From Frischella japonica (GTDB lineage Bacteria; Pseudomonadota; Gammaproteobacteria; Enterobacterales; Orbaceae): 64,000 nucleotides of DNA. Below are positions 48,887 to 63,285 of this stretch, piece by piece. A model generated the notes under the pieces. The model saw only the letters and a program-made list of their open reading frames with translations, was not told where the DNA came from and ran no database searches. Numbering within the stretch: position 1 is the first letter of the stretch; the number at the start of each line of letters is the position of its first letter. The DNA lies in the NCBI RefSeq assembly GCF_014489845.1, contig NZ_JABURY010000019.1, positions 186,001-250,000 of the forward strand. The letters are read 5' to 3'. A program made the position numbers and the translations under genes.

Positions 48887-49768
48887 ATGAGTAAACCATT
48901 TAATTGCATTGGATTAATCGGTATTCCAAGACAACCTGCTGCGCTCGCTACTCATCAAATAATTTATACATGGTTAAAAAGTAACAACTATCGAGTTTTA
49001 GTTGAAGATAAACTACAAAATCACCTCTCATTTGCCGTTGAGCATTATGCTTCATTGGAAGAAATTGGTCAGCAAGCCGAACTCGCTATTGTAATAGGTG
49101 GGGATGGTAATATCTTAAGAGTCGCACGTTATTTGGCACATTATAAAATTAAAATTATTGGTATCAATCGTGGAAATCTTGGATTTTTAACTGATATTAA
49201 TCCCAATAATGCGATTGATAGTTTAAGCGAAGTTTTATCAGGTGAATATATCGATGATCCACGATTTTTGCTTGAAGTTTCCATCTACAATAAAAAAGGG
49301 ACAAACACAGTTTCTAGTTTTGCTGTCAACGAAATCGTTCTTCATCCTGAGCATGTGGCACATATGATTGAATATGATGCTTATATTAATAATAAAAAAG
49401 CATTTTCACAACGCGCCGATGGCGTAATCATATCCACACCAACTGGTTCTACTGCTTATTCACTTTCCGCTGGAGGGCCTATTATAACGCCTAACTTGGA
49501 TGCTTTTATTATAACACCAATGTTTCCACATTCATTATCTGCTAGACCGCTAGTGATAAAAAGTGATAATGTGATTAAACTTAAATGCCCAACTACTAAG
49601 GAACAACTCCAAATTTCCTGCGATAGTCAAATTATCCTAACAGCTGAAGCAAATGATGAAATCATTATTAAACGTTCTCAATGTGAATTTAACCTTATTC
49701 ACACCGCTAATTATAATTACTTTAAAAATTTATCTAATAAATTAGGTTGGTCAAAAAAATTATATTAA
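48887..49768 (+). CDS. nadK: NAD kinase
   Basis: Makes NADP+ from NAD+ and ATP. 293 residues (E. coli 292). The GGDG motif appears as VIGGDGNILRVARYL at about 69-84; NRGNLGFLTDI and the substrate-binding SQRADGVIISTPTGSTAYSLSAGGPI follow. The ribosome site AAGGAT precedes the ATG. Single gene, divergent from grpE. Confidence 0.96.
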   Translation: MSKPFNCIGLIGIPRQPAALATHQIIYTWLKSNNYRVLVEDKLQNHLSFAVEHYASLEEIGQQAELAIVIGGDGNILRVARYLAHYKIKIIGINRGNLGFLTDINPNNAIDSLSEVLSGEYIDDPRFLLEVSIYNKKGTNTVSSFAVNEIVLHPEHVAHMIEYDAYINNKKAFSQRADGVIISTPTGSTAYSLSAGGPIITPNLDAFIITPMFPHSLSARPLVIKSDNVIKLKCPTTKEQLQISCDSQIILTAEANDEIIIKRSQCEFNLIHTANYNYFKNLSNKLGWSKKLY

Positions 49769-50471
49769 TTCTTTCTTCCCTTACTTTTTAATGACATGTT
49801 TTAACTAATATATTCTTTTATAGATAGCGTCTTGACATGATTAAACCCTTGAAAAAAGTCTTTATTTTCATGCTTTAAGCTTGATTCAAAAGATCATCAT
49901 TCCGATATAATTTTTTTAAGCAATCTAAAATCCTAAATCAGTAAAAAAATGTAATTTCAAAGCTTATTGTAATTAAATTGATTTTTCAATATGGTCCTCA
50001 GCCAGCATTTTATTTTATAATAACTAAACAAGTAAGCAAGTTCCCTATTTTGTTTCTATTAAAACATCTCTTTCTACATTTGAAGTCATGGTGGCTCTCA
50101 TTACATAGTGATTATTTATTTTTACCCGATTTTTACCTATCGATATACTGCAATTTAATAGTTGAACATTATTTTTAGAAATTAAGCTAAACTATGTTAG
50201 TTTAAATCGCAAAAATTAATTATTAAGCTGTTTATATAGAAAAAGATCAATATACATCTTGCACAAAAAACGAATAGACTGGGGTTAGAGAACTGTTGAC
50301 GTTATATGGATTACCAGAAAAGTCACTTATTAACCGATACGTATGATTTGATCATAGTCGAATAATAACGTATTCATCCTGGATATAGATATTTATAGAT
50401 ACGCCTTATTAAACTTTAGAAAGAAGAAAGAAATTATCGTGCCTACAGCACGATAACGGAATAGATAGCTA
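49769..50471. other. long gap between nadK and atpC
   Basis: About 700 bases, the longest gene-free stretch here. It contains the atp terminator at 50430-50456 and otherwise AT-rich DNA. A TTG-started 66-codon frame (49978-50178) is Leu/Phe-rich, has no ribosome site and resembles nothing I know. No tRNA, repeat or element end was seen. Confidence 0.5.
50430..50456 (-). terminator. terminator of the atp operon
   Basis: Perfect 9-bp stem TTATCGTGC/GCACGATAA with a 5-base loop, followed on the minus strand by TTTCTTTCTTC. It lies 16 bases past the atpC stop. Confidence 0.85.
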
Positions 50472-50894
50472 TTAGCGATTACTTCGTGTTAAATCGATAA
50501 CTCGTAATTTAGCCAGTGCTTTTGATAATTCAGCTGATGCTTGTGCATAAGTCATATCACCACTTGGATTATTGATATGTTCTTTAGCTTGTCTTACCGA
50601 TTCTTTTGCTCTCGCTTCATCAAGATCTTCACCACGAATCGCCGTATCGGCCAGAATAGTCACCATTGTTGGTTGCACTTCTAAAATACCACCGGATAGA
50701 TAGATAAATTCTTCTTCCCCATCAGCTTTAACAATACCAACCATACCGGGTTTAATCGTTGTTAGCAGCTGAGTATGACCAGGATAAATACCTAGTTCAC
50801 CTTCGCTACCGGTTATTCTGATTCGCTGAACCTCACCTGAGAAAAGGTGAGATTCAGCACTAACAACTTCTAATTGATAGGAAGTTAGTGCCAT
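50472..50894 (-). CDS. atpC: ATP synthase epsilon subunit
   Basis: Inhibitory epsilon subunit of F1, on the central stalk. 140 residues (E. coli 139). Beta-sandwich start with [42 protein letters not shown] residues, and the C-terminal helical hairpin at about 90-138. Last gene of the atp operon, 26 bases after atpD. Confidence 0.96.
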   Translation of the reverse strand: MALTSYQLEVVSAESHLFSGEVQRIRITGSEGELGIYPGHTQLLTTIKPGMVGIVKADGEEEFIYLSGGILEVQPTMVTILADTAIRGEDLDEARAKESVRQAKEHINNPSGDMTYAQASAELSKALAKLRVIDLTRSNR

Positions 50895-50920
50895 AATACA
50901 CTCTCCACACTAATTATCTC

Positions 50921-52330
<1,410 letters not shown>

Positions 52331-52369
52331 TTAATCAGTTGCACATTAAAATGCAACATGACTTTAACG

Positions 52370-53239
52370 TTAACCTGAAACTGCTGCTGCGCCCGATACA
52401 ATATCTATCAACTCATTAGTAATAGCACCTTGACGTGCTTTATTATAGACAATTTGTAACTCACTGATGAGATTTGCACCATTATCAGTTGCCGCCTTCA
52501 TTGCGACCATCCTGGCCGCTTGTTCACTTGCCAAGTTTTCAACAACAGCTTGGTAAACTTGTGATTCAATATAACGACGAACTGTCACATCTAATAATGA
52601 TTTTTCACTTGGTTCATAGATATAATCCCAAGTTTTAGATTTAAGCTCTTCATCATCAGCAGGTTCAAGTGGTATCAACTGTTGTATCATTGGTTTTTGC
52701 GTCATGGTATTGATAAATCGATTAGTCACAATATATAGACGGTCAATTTTACCTTGATCATAAGCTTGCAACATTGTTTTCACAGGTCCGATTAAATCAG
52801 AAAGGGTTGGATCATCACCTAACCCTGTTACTTGTGTTAAAATATTAGCTTTTAACGAAGTAAAAAAAGAAACGCCACGTGACCCAACCACAGCTAAATC
52901 AGATTCAACACCTTTTTCCTGCCAATTCTGCATATCAGCTACAACAGTTTTAAATAAATTAATATTTAAACCACCACATAAACCTCGATCGGTTGAAATG
53001 ATCAGGTAACCAACACGCTTAACATCCCGTTCATTTAGGTAAGGATGCTTAACACATGATTGTACTAACGCTAAATGTCCAATTACGTTACGTATTAACT
53101 CTGCATAAGGACGACTTGCTGCCATTCTATCTTGCGTTTTTCGCATTTTAGAGTTGGCAACCATTTCCATCGCTCGTGTAATCTTTTGAGTACTTTGAAT
53201 ACTTGCGATTTTCGTTCTTATCTCTTTTGCATTAGCCAT
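52370..53239 (-). CDS. atpG: ATP synthase gamma subunit
   Basis: Central rotor shaft of F1. 289 residues (E. coli 287). N-terminal helix [30 protein letters not shown], Rossmann-like middle [16 protein letters not shown], and C-terminal helix [32 protein letters not shown] pairing with the first. Between atpA and atpD in the usual order. Confidence 0.97.
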   Translation of the reverse strand: MANAKEIRTKIASIQSTQKITRAMEMVANSKMRKTQDRMAASRPYAELIRNVIGHLALVQSCVKHPYLNERDVKRVGYLIISTDRGLCGGLNINLFKTVVADMQNWQEKGVESDLAVVGSRGVSFFTSLKANILTQVTGLGDDPTLSDLIGPVKTMLQAYDQGKIDRLYIVTNRFINTMTQKPMIQQLIPLEPADDEELKSKTWDYIYEPSEKSLLDVTVRRYIESQVYQAVVENLASEQAARMVAMKAATDNGANLISELQIVYNKARQGAITNELIDIVSGAAAVSG

Positions 53240-53260
53240 TTATTCACCTCTGCTTGATAA

Positions 53261-54802
53261 CTACCAAGTCTGTGTAGATTTAAAGCTATCTAGAATTTCT
53301 TTTAGCTTATTCTCAACATCATCATTGTAATTACCAGTTTTAGCAAGCTCAGCCATAAAATCTGTATATTGACTGTGCGCATAAGAAAGAAGCGCTGCTT
53401 CAAAAGCCAATACTTTTGGCAATTCAACATCTTCTAAATAACCACGTTCTGCTGCAAATAGCACTACAGACTGTTCAGCGACGGTCAAAGGTGAATACTG
53501 TTTCTGTTTAAGTAATTCAGTTACTTTTTCACCATGGCTTAACTGATTACGCGTTGCATCATCAAGATCCGAAGCAAACTGTGAGAATGCAGCTAACTCA
53601 CGATATTGAGCTAAAGCAGTACGAATACCACCTGATAATTTTTTGATTACTTTAGTTTGTGCCGCACCACCAACACGCGATACCGAAATACCTGGGTTAA
53701 CTGCGGGACGTACTCCAGAATTAAATAAATTCGTTTCTAAGAAAATTTGACCATCAGTAATCGAAATAACGTTGGTCGGAACGAAAGCAGATACGTCACC
53801 AGCTTGGGTTTCAATAATTGGTAAGGCAGTTAATGAACCGGTTTTACCTTTAACTTCCCCTTTTGTAAACTGCTCTACATAATCAGCGTTAACACGTGCT
53901 GCACGTTCTAATAAACGTGAATGCAAGTAGAATACATCCCCAGGGTAAGCTTCACGTCCAGGCGGACGTCGTAATAATAATGAAATTTGACGATAAGCGA
54001 CCGCTTGTTTTGAAAGATCATCATAAACAACAAGTGCATCCTGACCACGATCACGGAAGTATTCACCCATTGCACAACCTGCATAAGGTGCTAAATATTG
54101 TAATGCTGCCGATTCTGATGCAGAAGCAACGACCACAATCGTGTTTTGCAGTGCACCATACTCTTCTAATTTACGTACAACATTAGCGATAGTAGATTGT
54201 TTTTGACCAATCGCGACATAGATACATTTAACGCCTGAATCACGTTGATTAATGATTGCATCAATTGCCAACGCTGTTTTACCTGTTTGACGGTCACCGA
54301 TGATTAATTCACGTTGTCCACGCCCGATTGGAATCATTGAATCAACCGCTTTATAACCAGTTTGTAAAGCCTGATCAACCGATTGACGCTCAATAACTCC
54401 TGGCGCGACAACTTCAACAGGTGAAAAACCATCATGCTGAAGTGCTCCTTTACCATCGATAGGTTCACCTAACGTATTAATAACACGTCCAAGCAAGCCT
54501 TCCCCTACCGGGACTTGTAAAATATGACCGGTACATTGAACTTTCATACCTTCAGCAAGGTCTTCATAAGGTCCCATTACCACAGCACCAACAGAATCAC
54601 GTTCTAAATTAAGTGCCATTGCATAACGATTTCCTGGCAATGCAATCATTTCTCCTTGCATTACTTCAGTTAAACCATGAATACGAAGAATTCCATCACT
54701 AACGGATATAATTGTTCCTTCATTGTGAGCATTACTCACAACATTGAACTGAGCAATTCGCTCTTTAATTAGTTCACTAATTTCAGTTGAATTTAGATGC
54801 AT
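53261..54802 (-). CDS. atpA: ATP synthase alpha subunit
   Basis: Non-catalytic nucleotide-binding subunit of F1. 513 residues, the E. coli length. Walker [10 protein letters not shown] at about 169-177, [47 protein letters not shown] as the signature region around 260-305, and AISVSR-like [12 protein letters not shown]. 21 bases before atpG and 11 after atpH. Confidence 0.98.
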   Translation of the reverse strand: MHLNSTEISELIKERIAQFNVVSNAHNEGTIISVSDGILRIHGLTEVMQGEMIALPGNRYAMALNLERDSVGAVVMGPYEDLAEGMKVQCTGHILQVPVGEGLLGRVINTLGEPIDGKGALQHDGFSPVEVVAPGVIERQSVDQALQTGYKAVDSMIPIGRGQRELIIGDRQTGKTALAIDAIINQRDSGVKCIYVAIGQKQSTIANVVRKLEEYGALQNTIVVVASASESAALQYLAPYAGCAMGEYFRDRGQDALVVYDDLSKQAVAYRQISLLLRRPPGREAYPGDVFYLHSRLLERAARVNADYVEQFTKGEVKGKTGSLTALPIIETQAGDVSAFVPTNVISITDGQIFLETNLFNSGVRPAVNPGISVSRVGGAAQTKVIKKLSGGIRTALAQYRELAAFSQFASDLDDATRNQLSHGEKVTELLKQKQYSPLTVAEQSVVLFAAERGYLEDVELPKVLAFEAALLSYAHSQYTDFMAELAKTGNYNDDVENKLKEILDSFKSTQTW

Positions 54803-54813
54803 TATCAGTCCCC

Positions 54814-55347
54814 TTAAGACTGTAGCGCGTCACTTAAACGATTAAGGCGCCCTCTAATACTACTATCAATAACCATATCACCCGAACGAATAATAAAACC
54901 TGACATGATTGATTTATCAATATGACATTTCAGTCTTACTTTTCGAGATAAACGTTGTTCGACTCCAGCTGCAATTTTATCAAGTTGTGCATCTGTTAAC
55001 GGCGTGGCAGATATTACATCAACATCTGCCACGGCTTGTTTTGCTAACACAAATTGAACAAAAAGCATTAACACATCTGGCAGTAAAATTAATCGCTTAT
55101 TTTCTGCCATCACTTTGATAAAATTTGCTTGATATTCATCAAGTTGCTCACGACAAACATTAATAAATAACTGCGCAATTGAATCTGGCTTCATATCGGA
55201 TGTCAAAACACTTTTAATTTGTTCATCCTGACTAATATGTGACACTAAAGTTAGCATCTTTTGCCATGCTTCAATGCGATTATGTTCAACAGCAAAATCG
55301 AAAGCAGCTTTAGCATAAGGACGAGCAACTGTAATAAAGTCAGCCAT
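54814..55347 (-). CDS. atpH: ATP synthase delta subunit
   Basis: Joins the peripheral stalk to the top of F1. 177 residues, the same as E. coli. The opening [17 protein letters not shown] is the classic delta start, and the end [33 protein letters not shown] carries the conserved GxxIxxGDxVIDxSxxxRL pattern. Helical N-domain, mixed C-domain. 11 bases before atpA, 17 after atpF. Confidence 0.97.
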   Translation of the reverse strand: MADFITVARPYAKAAFDFAVEHNRIEAWQKMLTLVSHISQDEQIKSVLTSDMKPDSIAQLFINVCREQLDEYQANFIKVMAENKRLILLPDVLMLFVQFVLAKQAVADVDVISATPLTDAQLDKIAAGVEQRLSRKVRLKCHIDKSIMSGFIIRSGDMVIDSSIRGRLNRLSDALQS

Positions 55348-55364
55348 TATTGCTCAATCTCCTC

Positions 55365-55835
55365 TTATAATTCTGCTACTAGTTTGTCAATAATGTCACT
55401 ATTAGCGGCTTCATTAACAGAACGTTCAATAATTTTCTCTGCACCAGCAATGGCAAGCCTTGCAACCTGTTGTTTTAACTCTTCTCGGGCTCGTTTGCGT
55501 TCGGCCTCAACTTCAGCAAGACCTTGTGCAACAATTCTTTCTCTTTCACGAGTCGCTTCTTGTTGGGCTTCCTCGATTATTGATGCTTTGCGTTTATTTG
55601 CTTGCTCAATAATAGCATTCGCCTCAACCTTAGCCTGTTGCATTATGTCAGATGTATTAGCTTTGGCTAATTCCAAATCTTTTTTTGCTGTTTCTGCTGA
55701 AGCAAGCCCGTCAGCTATCTCTTTTTGGCGTTTTTCAATCGCACTGATAATCGGAGGCCAAACAAACTTCATACAGAACCAAACAAACAATACAAATGTA
55801 ATTGCTTGGCCGAGGAGCGTTGCATTCATATTCAT
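55365..55835 (-). CDS. atpF: ATP synthase b subunit
   Basis: Peripheral stalk of the F0 part. 156 residues, the E. coli length. Membrane segment at about 6-26 ([22 protein letters not shown]), followed by a long, Ala/Glu-rich dimeric coiled coil through the C-terminus. Starts [10 protein letters not shown], matching E. coli MNLNATILGQ. 42 bases after atpE. Confidence 0.97.
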   Translation of the reverse strand: MNMNATLLGQAITFVLFVWFCMKFVWPPIISAIEKRQKEIADGLASAETAKKDLELAKANTSDIMQQAKVEANAIIEQANKRKASIIEEAQQEATRERERIVAQGLAEVEAERKRAREELKQQVARLAIAGAEKIIERSVNEAANSDIIDKLVAEL

Positions 55836-55877
55836 GAGACAATTCCTCTTACATTACTCATATTAAATAATAGCTAA

Positions 55878-56126
<249 letters not shown>

Positions 56127-56146
56127 TCATTAAAAATAATTGTTTA

Positions 56147-57237
<1,091 letters not shown>

Positions 57238-57795
57238 TTAGAATTCCATTAATTCTTTTTCTTTTTCCACAAGAAAGCCATCTAATTTTTTGATCATTGA
57301 GTCGGTTATCTTTTGGACAACTTCTTGCGATTTTCGTTCATCATCTTCGGAAATTTCTTTATCTTTTAATAATGTTTTAATTTGATCATTAGCATCACGA
57401 CGAATATTACGAATCGATACACGTCCTTGTTCTGCCTCACTGCGCACGATTTTGGTCAAATCACGACGACGCTCTTCGGTTAATGGTGGTAATGGTACAC
57501 GAATTACCGTACCTGCCGACGCTGGATTTAGTCCTAAATCTGACGCTAAAATTGCCTTTTCAACTGCTGGTGTTAAAGACTTATCAAAAACAGTAATTGC
57601 AAGTGTTCTAGAATCTTCAGCAACAATATTTGCTAACTGACGCAGTGGCGTTGCACTGCCATAGTATTCAACCATAATTCCATCTAATAAATTTGGTGAT
57701 GCTCGACCAGTACGTATTTTTGCAATATGATTTTGGAACGCTTCTAAGCTTTTTTCCATTCTATCTTGAGCATCTTTCTGAATCTCATTTAACAT
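57238..57795 (-). CDS. frr: ribosome recycling factor
   Basis: Splits terminated ribosomes with EF-G. 185 residues, the E. coli length. Tip region [32 protein letters not shown], then the long three-helix bundle with [28 protein letters not shown]. Last gene of rpsB-tsf-pyrH-frr, 23 bases after pyrH. In E. coli dxr follows; here it is the atp operon. Confidence 0.97.
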   Translation of the reverse strand: MLNEIQKDAQDRMEKSLEAFQNHIAKIRTGRASPNLLDGIMVEYYGSATPLRQLANIVAEDSRTLAITVFDKSLTPAVEKAILASDLGLNPASAGTVIRVPLPPLTEERRRDLTKIVRSEAEQGRVSIRNIRRDANDQIKTLLKDKEISEDDERKSQEVVQKITDSMIKKLDGFLVEKEKELMEF

Positions 57796-57818
57796 AGTAA
57801 AAACCTTTTCCTTTTATA

Positions 57819-58556
57819 TTAACTCACTTTCACATCATTATTAATTAAAGTACCTTCTTGTTCACCTAAAATAACGCGGCGAAGTGCGCCAGGCTTATTC
57901 ATATTAAAGACACAGATCGGTAAATTGTGATCTCTGGCTAAGGTGAATGCTGCTAAATCCATAACTTTTAATTCATCATCTAATACTTTTTCATAGCTGA
58001 GTGTTTTGTATAGCTGTGCGTCAGCATATTTAACGGGATCTGCAGAATATACTCCATCAACTTTGGTTGCTTTTAATACCACATCGGCTTCTATTTCGAT
58101 CCCTCTAAGGCAGGCAGCAGAATCTGTTGTAAAAAATGGATTACCCGTTCCAGCGGATAAGATAACTACTTTTCCATGCCGTAATAAACTAATCGCCTCC
58201 GTCCATCGATAATCATCACAAACACCATTTAAGGGGATCGCTGACATTAATCTAGCATTAACTTCAATACGATGTAATGCATCACGCATCGCTAATCCAT
58301 TCATAACTGTCGCTAGCATTCCCATGTGATCGCCAACAACTCGATTCATACCGGCTTTTGCAAGTCCTGCACCACGGAATAAATTACCCCCACCAATAAC
58401 TAACGCGACTTCAACACCCATTTCAACCAAATCTTTCACTTCTAATGCCATTCTGTCAAGGACAGAGGCATCAATACCAAAACCTTCATCACCTTGTAAT
58501 GCTTCACCACTCAGTTTTAAAAGGATACGTTTATAACAGGGAGTTTGCTTTGTCAT
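57819..58556 (-). CDS. pyrH: uridylate kinase
   Basis: Phosphorylates UMP to UDP. 245 residues (E. coli 241). Amino-acid-kinase fold with [20 protein letters not shown] at the N-terminus, [13 protein letters not shown], the [15 protein letters not shown] helix and [16 protein letters not shown]. Between tsf and frr in the conserved order, with a terminator upstream in the tsf-pyrH gap. Confidence 0.97.
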   Translation of the reverse strand: MTKQTPCYKRILLKLSGEALQGDEGFGIDASVLDRMALEVKDLVEMGVEVALVIGGGNLFRGAGLAKAGMNRVVGDHMGMLATVMNGLAMRDALHRIEVNARLMSAIPLNGVCDDYRWTEAISLLRHGKVVILSAGTGNPFFTTDSAACLRGIEIEADVVLKATKVDGVYSADPVKYADAQLYKTLSYEKVLDDELKVMDLAAFTLARDHNLPICVFNMNKPGALRRVILGEQEGTLINNDVKVS

Positions 58557-58622
58557 TGCGGAAAAATCCTATAGATAAATAATAATAACTTGATCTCTCT
58601 AATTTTAAAGTATTTTGCTGAT

Positions 58623-58649
58623 AAAAAAAACCGCCAAAGAGGCGGTTTT
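58623..58649 (-). terminator. terminator between tsf and pyrH
   Basis: AAAACCGCC/GGCGGTTTT (9 bp) with a 5-base loop, followed on the minus strand by a run of eight T. It ends the rpsB-tsf transcript; pyrH then needs its own promoter or read-through. Confidence 0.9.
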
Positions 58650-58667
58650 CATATATTTACCAATAAA

Positions 58668-59525
58668 TTAAGACTGTTTAGAAATTGCAGCAACTTCTGC
58701 AGCAAAATCAACTTCAACTTTTTCAATACCTTCGCCCACTTCAAAACGGATGAATGTTGCTACAGTTGCTTTTTTCTCTTTTAACAAATCACCAACTGTT
58801 TTTGATGGATCCATAACAAATGGCTGACCAGTTAAAGAAACTTCGCCGGTAAATTTACGCATACGACCTTCAACCATTTTTTCTGCGATTTCACGTGGTT
58901 TACCTGATTGCATAGCGATATCAATTTGAATTTGACGTTCATGTGCTACGACATCCGCTGAAACATCTTCTGGATTAACATACTCTGGTTTACTTGCGGC
59001 GATATGCATAGCAATATGTTTAACTAATTCATCTTCAGCACCACTAGCTGCCACTAAAACACCTATACGTGCACCATGTTGATAGCTACCTACAACATCT
59101 CCGGCAATTTCAGCCACACGACGGATACCAATATTTTCACCAATTTTAGCTACTAATGCAGTACGTTCTTCTTCAAATTTTGCTTGTAATACAGCAACAT
59201 CACTAATACGATCAGCAAGTGCAGCTTCAGCAACTTTATTACTAAATGCCAAGAAGCCCGCATCTTTTGCTACAAAGTCCGTTTCACAGTTAACTTCTAA
59301 AATCACACCAAATTTCTTATCTGCAGAAATTTTTGAAACAATGACACCTTCAGCTGCCACACGACCCGCTTTTTTGGCCGCTTTAGCTTGACCTGATTTA
59401 CGCATATTATCAATGGCTAATTCAATATCACCATTTGCTTCAACTAACGCTTTTTTACATTCCATCATGCCTGCGCCAGTTCTTTCGCGCAGTTCTTTAA
59501 CCATAGAGGCAGTTACTTCAGCCAT
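58668..59525 (-). CDS. tsf: elongation factor Ts
   Basis: Nucleotide exchange factor for EF-Tu. 285 residues (E. coli 283). N-terminal UBA-like domain with [19 protein letters not shown], the core TDFVAKD at about 80-86 that inserts into EF-Tu, and the C-terminal module [15 protein letters not shown]. 122 bases after rpsB, with a hairpin between them. Confidence 0.97.
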   Translation of the reverse strand: MAEVTASMVKELRERTGAGMMECKKALVEANGDIELAIDNMRKSGQAKAAKKAGRVAAEGVIVSKISADKKFGVILEVNCETDFVAKDAGFLAFSNKVAEAALADRISDVAVLQAKFEEERTALVAKIGENIGIRRVAEIAGDVVGSYQHGARIGVLVAASGAEDELVKHIAMHIAASKPEYVNPEDVSADVVAHERQIQIDIAMQSGKPREIAEKMVEGRMRKFTGEVSLTGQPFVMDPSKTVGDLLKEKKATVATFIRFEVGEGIEKVEVDFAAEVAAISKQS

Positions 59526-59598
59526 TTTTTAACCCTCTGTTTGAAATTCTGTCATTTACTCAAAACATTTTCAGTAAATTATATTTGATACACAAGAT

Positions 59599-59618
59599 AG
59601 GAGGAGTAAACTCCTCCC
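59599..59618 (-). repeat. hairpin in the rpsB-tsf spacer
   Basis: GGAGGAG and CTCCTCC (7 bp, GC-rich) with a 4-base loop. No T-run on the minus strand. It may act as a processing site or weak attenuator; E. coli also has a structured rpsB-tsf spacer. Confidence 0.55.
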
Positions 59619-59647
59619 TAATTATAAGGCAAATAATATTTTAAATA

Positions 59648-60388
59648 CTATTCAGCAGCCGCTACAGATTCTTCAACAAAAGTTTCTTCTGCAACTGGTG
59701 CTTGATTTTGCTCACGACCACTACGTACTGCATCAGATACTGCATTAGCATAAAGTTGAATCGCACGAATAGCATCATCATTACCTGGAATAACGTAATC
59801 AATACCATCTGGATCTGAGTTAGTATCAACAATCGCTACCACTGGGATACCAAGATTATTGGCTTCTTTAATTGCAATGTGTTCATGGTCTGCACCAATA
59901 ACAAAAATTGCATCTGGTAATCCACCCATATTTTTAATACCACCTAGGCTATTTTCTAATTTAGCCATTTCACGAGTACGCATTAGGGCTTCTTTTTTAG
60001 TCAATTTATCAAAAGTACCATCTTGTGATTGTGTTTCTAAATCTTTTAAACGCTTAATAGATTGACGAACGGTTTTCCAGTTAGTCAACATACCACCTAA
60101 CCAACGGTGATTAACATAAAATTGTCCACAATTTTCTGCAGCTTGTTTTATCGCTTCACCTGCCGCACGTTTAGTACCCACAAATAAAATTTTACCACGA
60201 CGAGCAGCGATTTTATTTAGTACATCTAATGCTTCATTGAACATTGGAACCGTTTTTTCAAGATTAATGATATGAACTTTGTTACGAGCACCAAAAATAA
60301 ATGGTTTCATTTTTGGGTTCCAATAGCGGGTTTGGTGACCGAAATGTACACCAGCTTGCAGCATATCGCGCATAGAGACTGTAGTCAT
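59648..60388 (-). CDS. rpsB: 30S ribosomal protein S2
   Basis: Small-subunit protein that binds S1. 246 residues (E. coli 241). Opening [28 protein letters not shown], then [14 protein letters not shown] and the signature [39 protein letters not shown] segment. The C-terminal tail is Glu-rich. First gene of rpsB-tsf, with a structured leader upstream. Confidence 0.98.
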   Translation of the reverse strand: MTTVSMRDMLQAGVHFGHQTRYWNPKMKPFIFGARNKVHIINLEKTVPMFNEALDVLNKIAARRGKILFVGTKRAAGEAIKQAAENCGQFYVNHRWLGGMLTNWKTVRQSIKRLKDLETQSQDGTFDKLTKKEALMRTREMAKLENSLGGIKNMGGLPDAIFVIGADHEHIAIKEANNLGIPVVAIVDTNSDPDGIDYVIPGNDDAIRAIQLYANAVSDAVRSGREQNQAPVAEETFVEESVAAAE

Positions 60389-60713
60389 GATTTCCTCATT
60401 AAAAAGTTGGGGTTATGCCTCCACATATTCGCTCTAACCGACTTTAATAAAAATTAAAGCACCCCGGCAAAGTGTGGTAATATGTGTGTGTTATAACGTT
60501 AATAAAATTAAAGTGTTTTACTTCTTCTATTTATATAGAATAAAGCACGCGTTTTATATCATATTTACTCCGCAAAAACCAGTATTATTTATACACGATA
60601 TTAAATATAGGTATACATAATTAAATAAATATCGAATGTATAACAATGATTTTTAATATATCATTGATTAAATTTAAATCATTTTTATCAAAATATTATT
60701 GATAGGAAAGACC
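60389..60713. other. rpsB-copA divergent spacer
   Basis: Contains the putative S2 leader (60407-60467) and, on the other side, AT-rich DNA with the copA promoter. No inverted repeat like the CueR operator ACCTTCC-N7-GGAAGGT is present. Confidence 0.5.
60407..60467 (-). promoter_or_regulatory. putative S2 autoregulatory leader of rpsB
   Basis: On the minus strand GGGGT and ACCCC can pair over a distance, flanking a hairpin CTTTAAT/ATTAAAG and a GGAGGCATAACCCC stretch about 20-30 bases before the start codon. A structured rpsB leader that mediates S2 feedback is known in gammaproteobacteria. Assignment here is from structure and position only. Confidence 0.45.
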
Positions 60714-63116
60714 ATGAAACTGAATCAGTATCAATTTATCATTGAAGGAATGACTTGCGCTACATGCGCTAATCGGATTGAGAAAGCATTAACAAAAGTC
60801 CCGCACGTTGTAGATGTTAATGTGAATTTAGCAACCGAAAAAGCAATCGTAAAAACCAATGAAATTGTAGAATTAACCACTTTAATCAAAGTCGTTGACG
60901 ATGCTGGTTATCATGCTATACCTTTATCTAATATCAGCGAACCTTCAAATATTTCATTATCGATAACGGGAATGAGTTGTGCTTCATGTGTTAATCGCGT
61001 TGAAAAAGCGCTTAAATCAGTGATTGGTGTTCAGAACGCAGTCGTTAATTTAGCAACTGAGACGGCAACAATAAGTGGAAATAATCTTAATGGAGCTGAT
61101 CTTATTTCCGCGGTTAAAAAAGCAGGATATGATGCCGAATTCATCAATGAACAAAAACCACAAAAATATCATTATAAACAACCTTCTTTCATTCCAGTTC
61201 TTTTAGCAGCATTATTAGCTTCACCATTACTAATACCTATGCTTTTGATGCCGTTTGGAATTAATTTAATGTTACCGGGTTGGCTACAACTTTTACTTGC
61301 TACATTAGTACAATTTATTTTAGGTGCAAAATTTTATCAGAGCGCTTGGAAAGCAGTTAAAGCCTTGACCGGTAACATGGATCTTTTAGTCGCCCTTGGC
61401 ACCAGTGCAGCATATGGATTATCCGTTTTTGAATTGATTAAATATTGGCATAGCCCCCAAATACCTCATCTTTATTTCGAATCGTCTGCCGTGATAATCA
61501 CGTTAGTCTTATTAGGTAAATGGCTAGAATCTAAAGCCAAACATCAGACCACTCAAGCTATTGAAGCACTAACTGCTCTACGCCCAGAAACGGCTCGTGT
61601 TCGACGTGGCGAACAAGAAGTGATACTACCTATCGATCAAATTAAATTAAACGATATTATTATCGTGAAACCTGGTGAACGAATTGCAGTTGATGGCATT
61701 ATTTTAGAAGGCGCATCGAGTAGTGATGAATCATTAATTACCGGTGAAAGTCTACCCGTAAGTAAACAAATTAATGATACAGTAATAGGTGGGGCAATTA
61801 ATGGCGAGGGTTTACTAGTTGTTAAAGCAACCGCAACATCAAACGAATCAACTTTAGCAAAAATCATTCAAATGGTGGAATCAGCCCAAACTAAAAAAGC
61901 CCCAATACAACGAATTGTTGATCACATTAGTGCGATTTTTGTACCGATTATTTTGTTAATTGCTTTAGTAACTTTACTAACTTGGGGGATTTATACTCAT
62001 GACTGGCAGCACGCTTTACTTAATGCCATTGCCGTGTTAGTGATTGCATGCCCGTGTGCGCTCGGTCTTGCTACACCGACTGCAATTATGGTTGGAACAG
62101 GTGTTGCCGCACGACAAGGTATTTTAATTAAAGATGCTCAGGCTCTTGAGACTATTCATAGCGTGAAAGCTGTCGCTTTCGATAAAACAGGAACACTAAC
62201 CATTGGCAAACCGGAATTGGTGATTTTTAAAATTATAACTGATTCTGATGAAAATAGTTTATTAACTATCGCCGCATCAATCCAATCGGGAAGTGAACAT
62301 CCTTTAGCCAAAGCTGTTATAACCAAAGCTAATGAAAAACATTTATCCTATCACTATACACAAAGTTTTAAAAATATAGCGGGTTCGGGAGTTAAAGCTG
62401 AAATTGATAATCATCAATATTATTTAGGTAGTTACCGTTGGCTAAAATCAATGAACGCTGATGTTACAGAACTACAAAATAGTATCGATGAATTGGAGAT
62501 GAAAGGCCTAACTATTTCTATATTGGCGGAAAAAGCATCTGAAACTATCAAAATTTTAGCTATTTTGGGTTTTTCTGATGTGATAAAACCAGAAGCTAAA
62601 ACAGCAATTACTGCCTTACATCAATTAAATGTACGAACGATTATGTTAACCGGTGATAATATTCACTCTGCAAACACCATTGCAAAAGAATTATCCATTG
62701 ATGAAGTTTTTGCGCAAATTACCCCTGAAGTTAAAGCTGATAAAATTTATCAACTTCAAAAAAACTATGGTAAAGTTGCTATGGTAGGCGATGGTGTTAA
62801 TGATGCACCAGCATTAGCTGCAGCAGATATTGGAATCGCGATGGGAACAGGCACAGATGTGGCCATGCATACCGCATCCATGACATTAATGCGCGGTAAT
62901 CCTTTATTGATTGCAGATGCCATTGATATTTCACGAAGAACTTATCATAAAATTAAACAAAATTTATTCTGGGCTTTTTTCTATAATCTTATTGGTGTAC
63001 CACTTGCAGCCCTAGGTTTACTCAATCCGATGATTGCCGGTGCTGCCATGGCATTAAGTAGTGTTAGTGTCGTCACCAATGCATTATTACTTAAACGTTG
63101 GCAACCAAAATCTTGA
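60714..63116 (+). CDS. copA: copper-exporting P-type ATPase CopA
   Basis: Pumps Cu(I) out of the cytoplasm. 800 residues from ATG 60714, which has AGGAAAG upstream; the earlier in-frame TTG (60699) is unlikely. Two N-terminal metal-binding domains with CxxC at Cys15/18 and Cys89/92, then the membrane segments. The transport motif is CPC in VIACPCALGLATPTA, the phosphorylation site DKTGTL, the nucleotide site SGSEHPLA, and GDGVNDAPAL. E. coli CopA is 834 residues. Single gene; the CueR site of enterics was not found. Confidence 0.96.
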   Translation: MKLNQYQFIIEGMTCATCANRIEKALTKVPHVVDVNVNLATEKAIVKTNEIVELTTLIKVVDDAGYHAIPLSNISEPSNISLSITGMSCASCVNRVEKALKSVIGVQNAVVNLATETATISGNNLNGADLISAVKKAGYDAEFINEQKPQKYHYKQPSFIPVLLAALLASPLLIPMLLMPFGINLMLPGWLQLLLATLVQFILGAKFYQSAWKAVKALTGNMDLLVALGTSAAYGLSVFELIKYWHSPQIPHLYFESSAVIITLVLLGKWLESKAKHQTTQAIEALTALRPETARVRRGEQEVILPIDQIKLNDIIIVKPGERIAVDGIILEGASSSDESLITGESLPVSKQINDTVIGGAINGEGLLVVKATATSNESTLAKIIQMVESAQTKKAPIQRIVDHISAIFVPIILLIALVTLLTWGIYTHDWQHALLNAIAVLVIACPCALGLATPTAIMVGTGVAARQGILIKDAQALETIHSVKAVAFDKTGTLTIGKPELVIFKIITDSDENSLLTIAASIQSGSEHPLAKAVITKANEKHLSYHYTQSFKNIAGSGVKAEIDNHQYYLGSYRWLKSMNADVTELQNSIDELEMKGLTISILAEKASETIKILAILGFSDVIKPEAKTAITALHQLNVRTIMLTGDNIHSANTIAKELSIDEVFAQITPEVKADKIYQLQKNYGKVAMVGDGVNDAPALAAADIGIAMGTGTDVAMHTASMTLMRGNPLLIADAIDISRRTYHKIKQNLFWAFFYNLIGVPLAALGLLNPMIAGAAMALSSVSVVTNALLLKRWQPKS

Positions 63117-63285
63117 TATTAAAATTGTAAAAATAAGGCGGCGATTTGGACTGCTGCTAATATTATTATACTAAATTTTATATCTTGAAAAAAATTGGAA
63201 TAGGTTTTAATTGAGGTTGAAAATAAAAATTTAGCCTAAATATTTAATATTAATCTAGTTATTTATTCGGAATAATCATCAAATT

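Noticed and set aside
49978..50178. 66-codon frame beginning with TTG in the nadK-atpC gap
   Set aside because: No ribosome site, Leu/Phe-rich low-complexity sequence, no recognisable homology.
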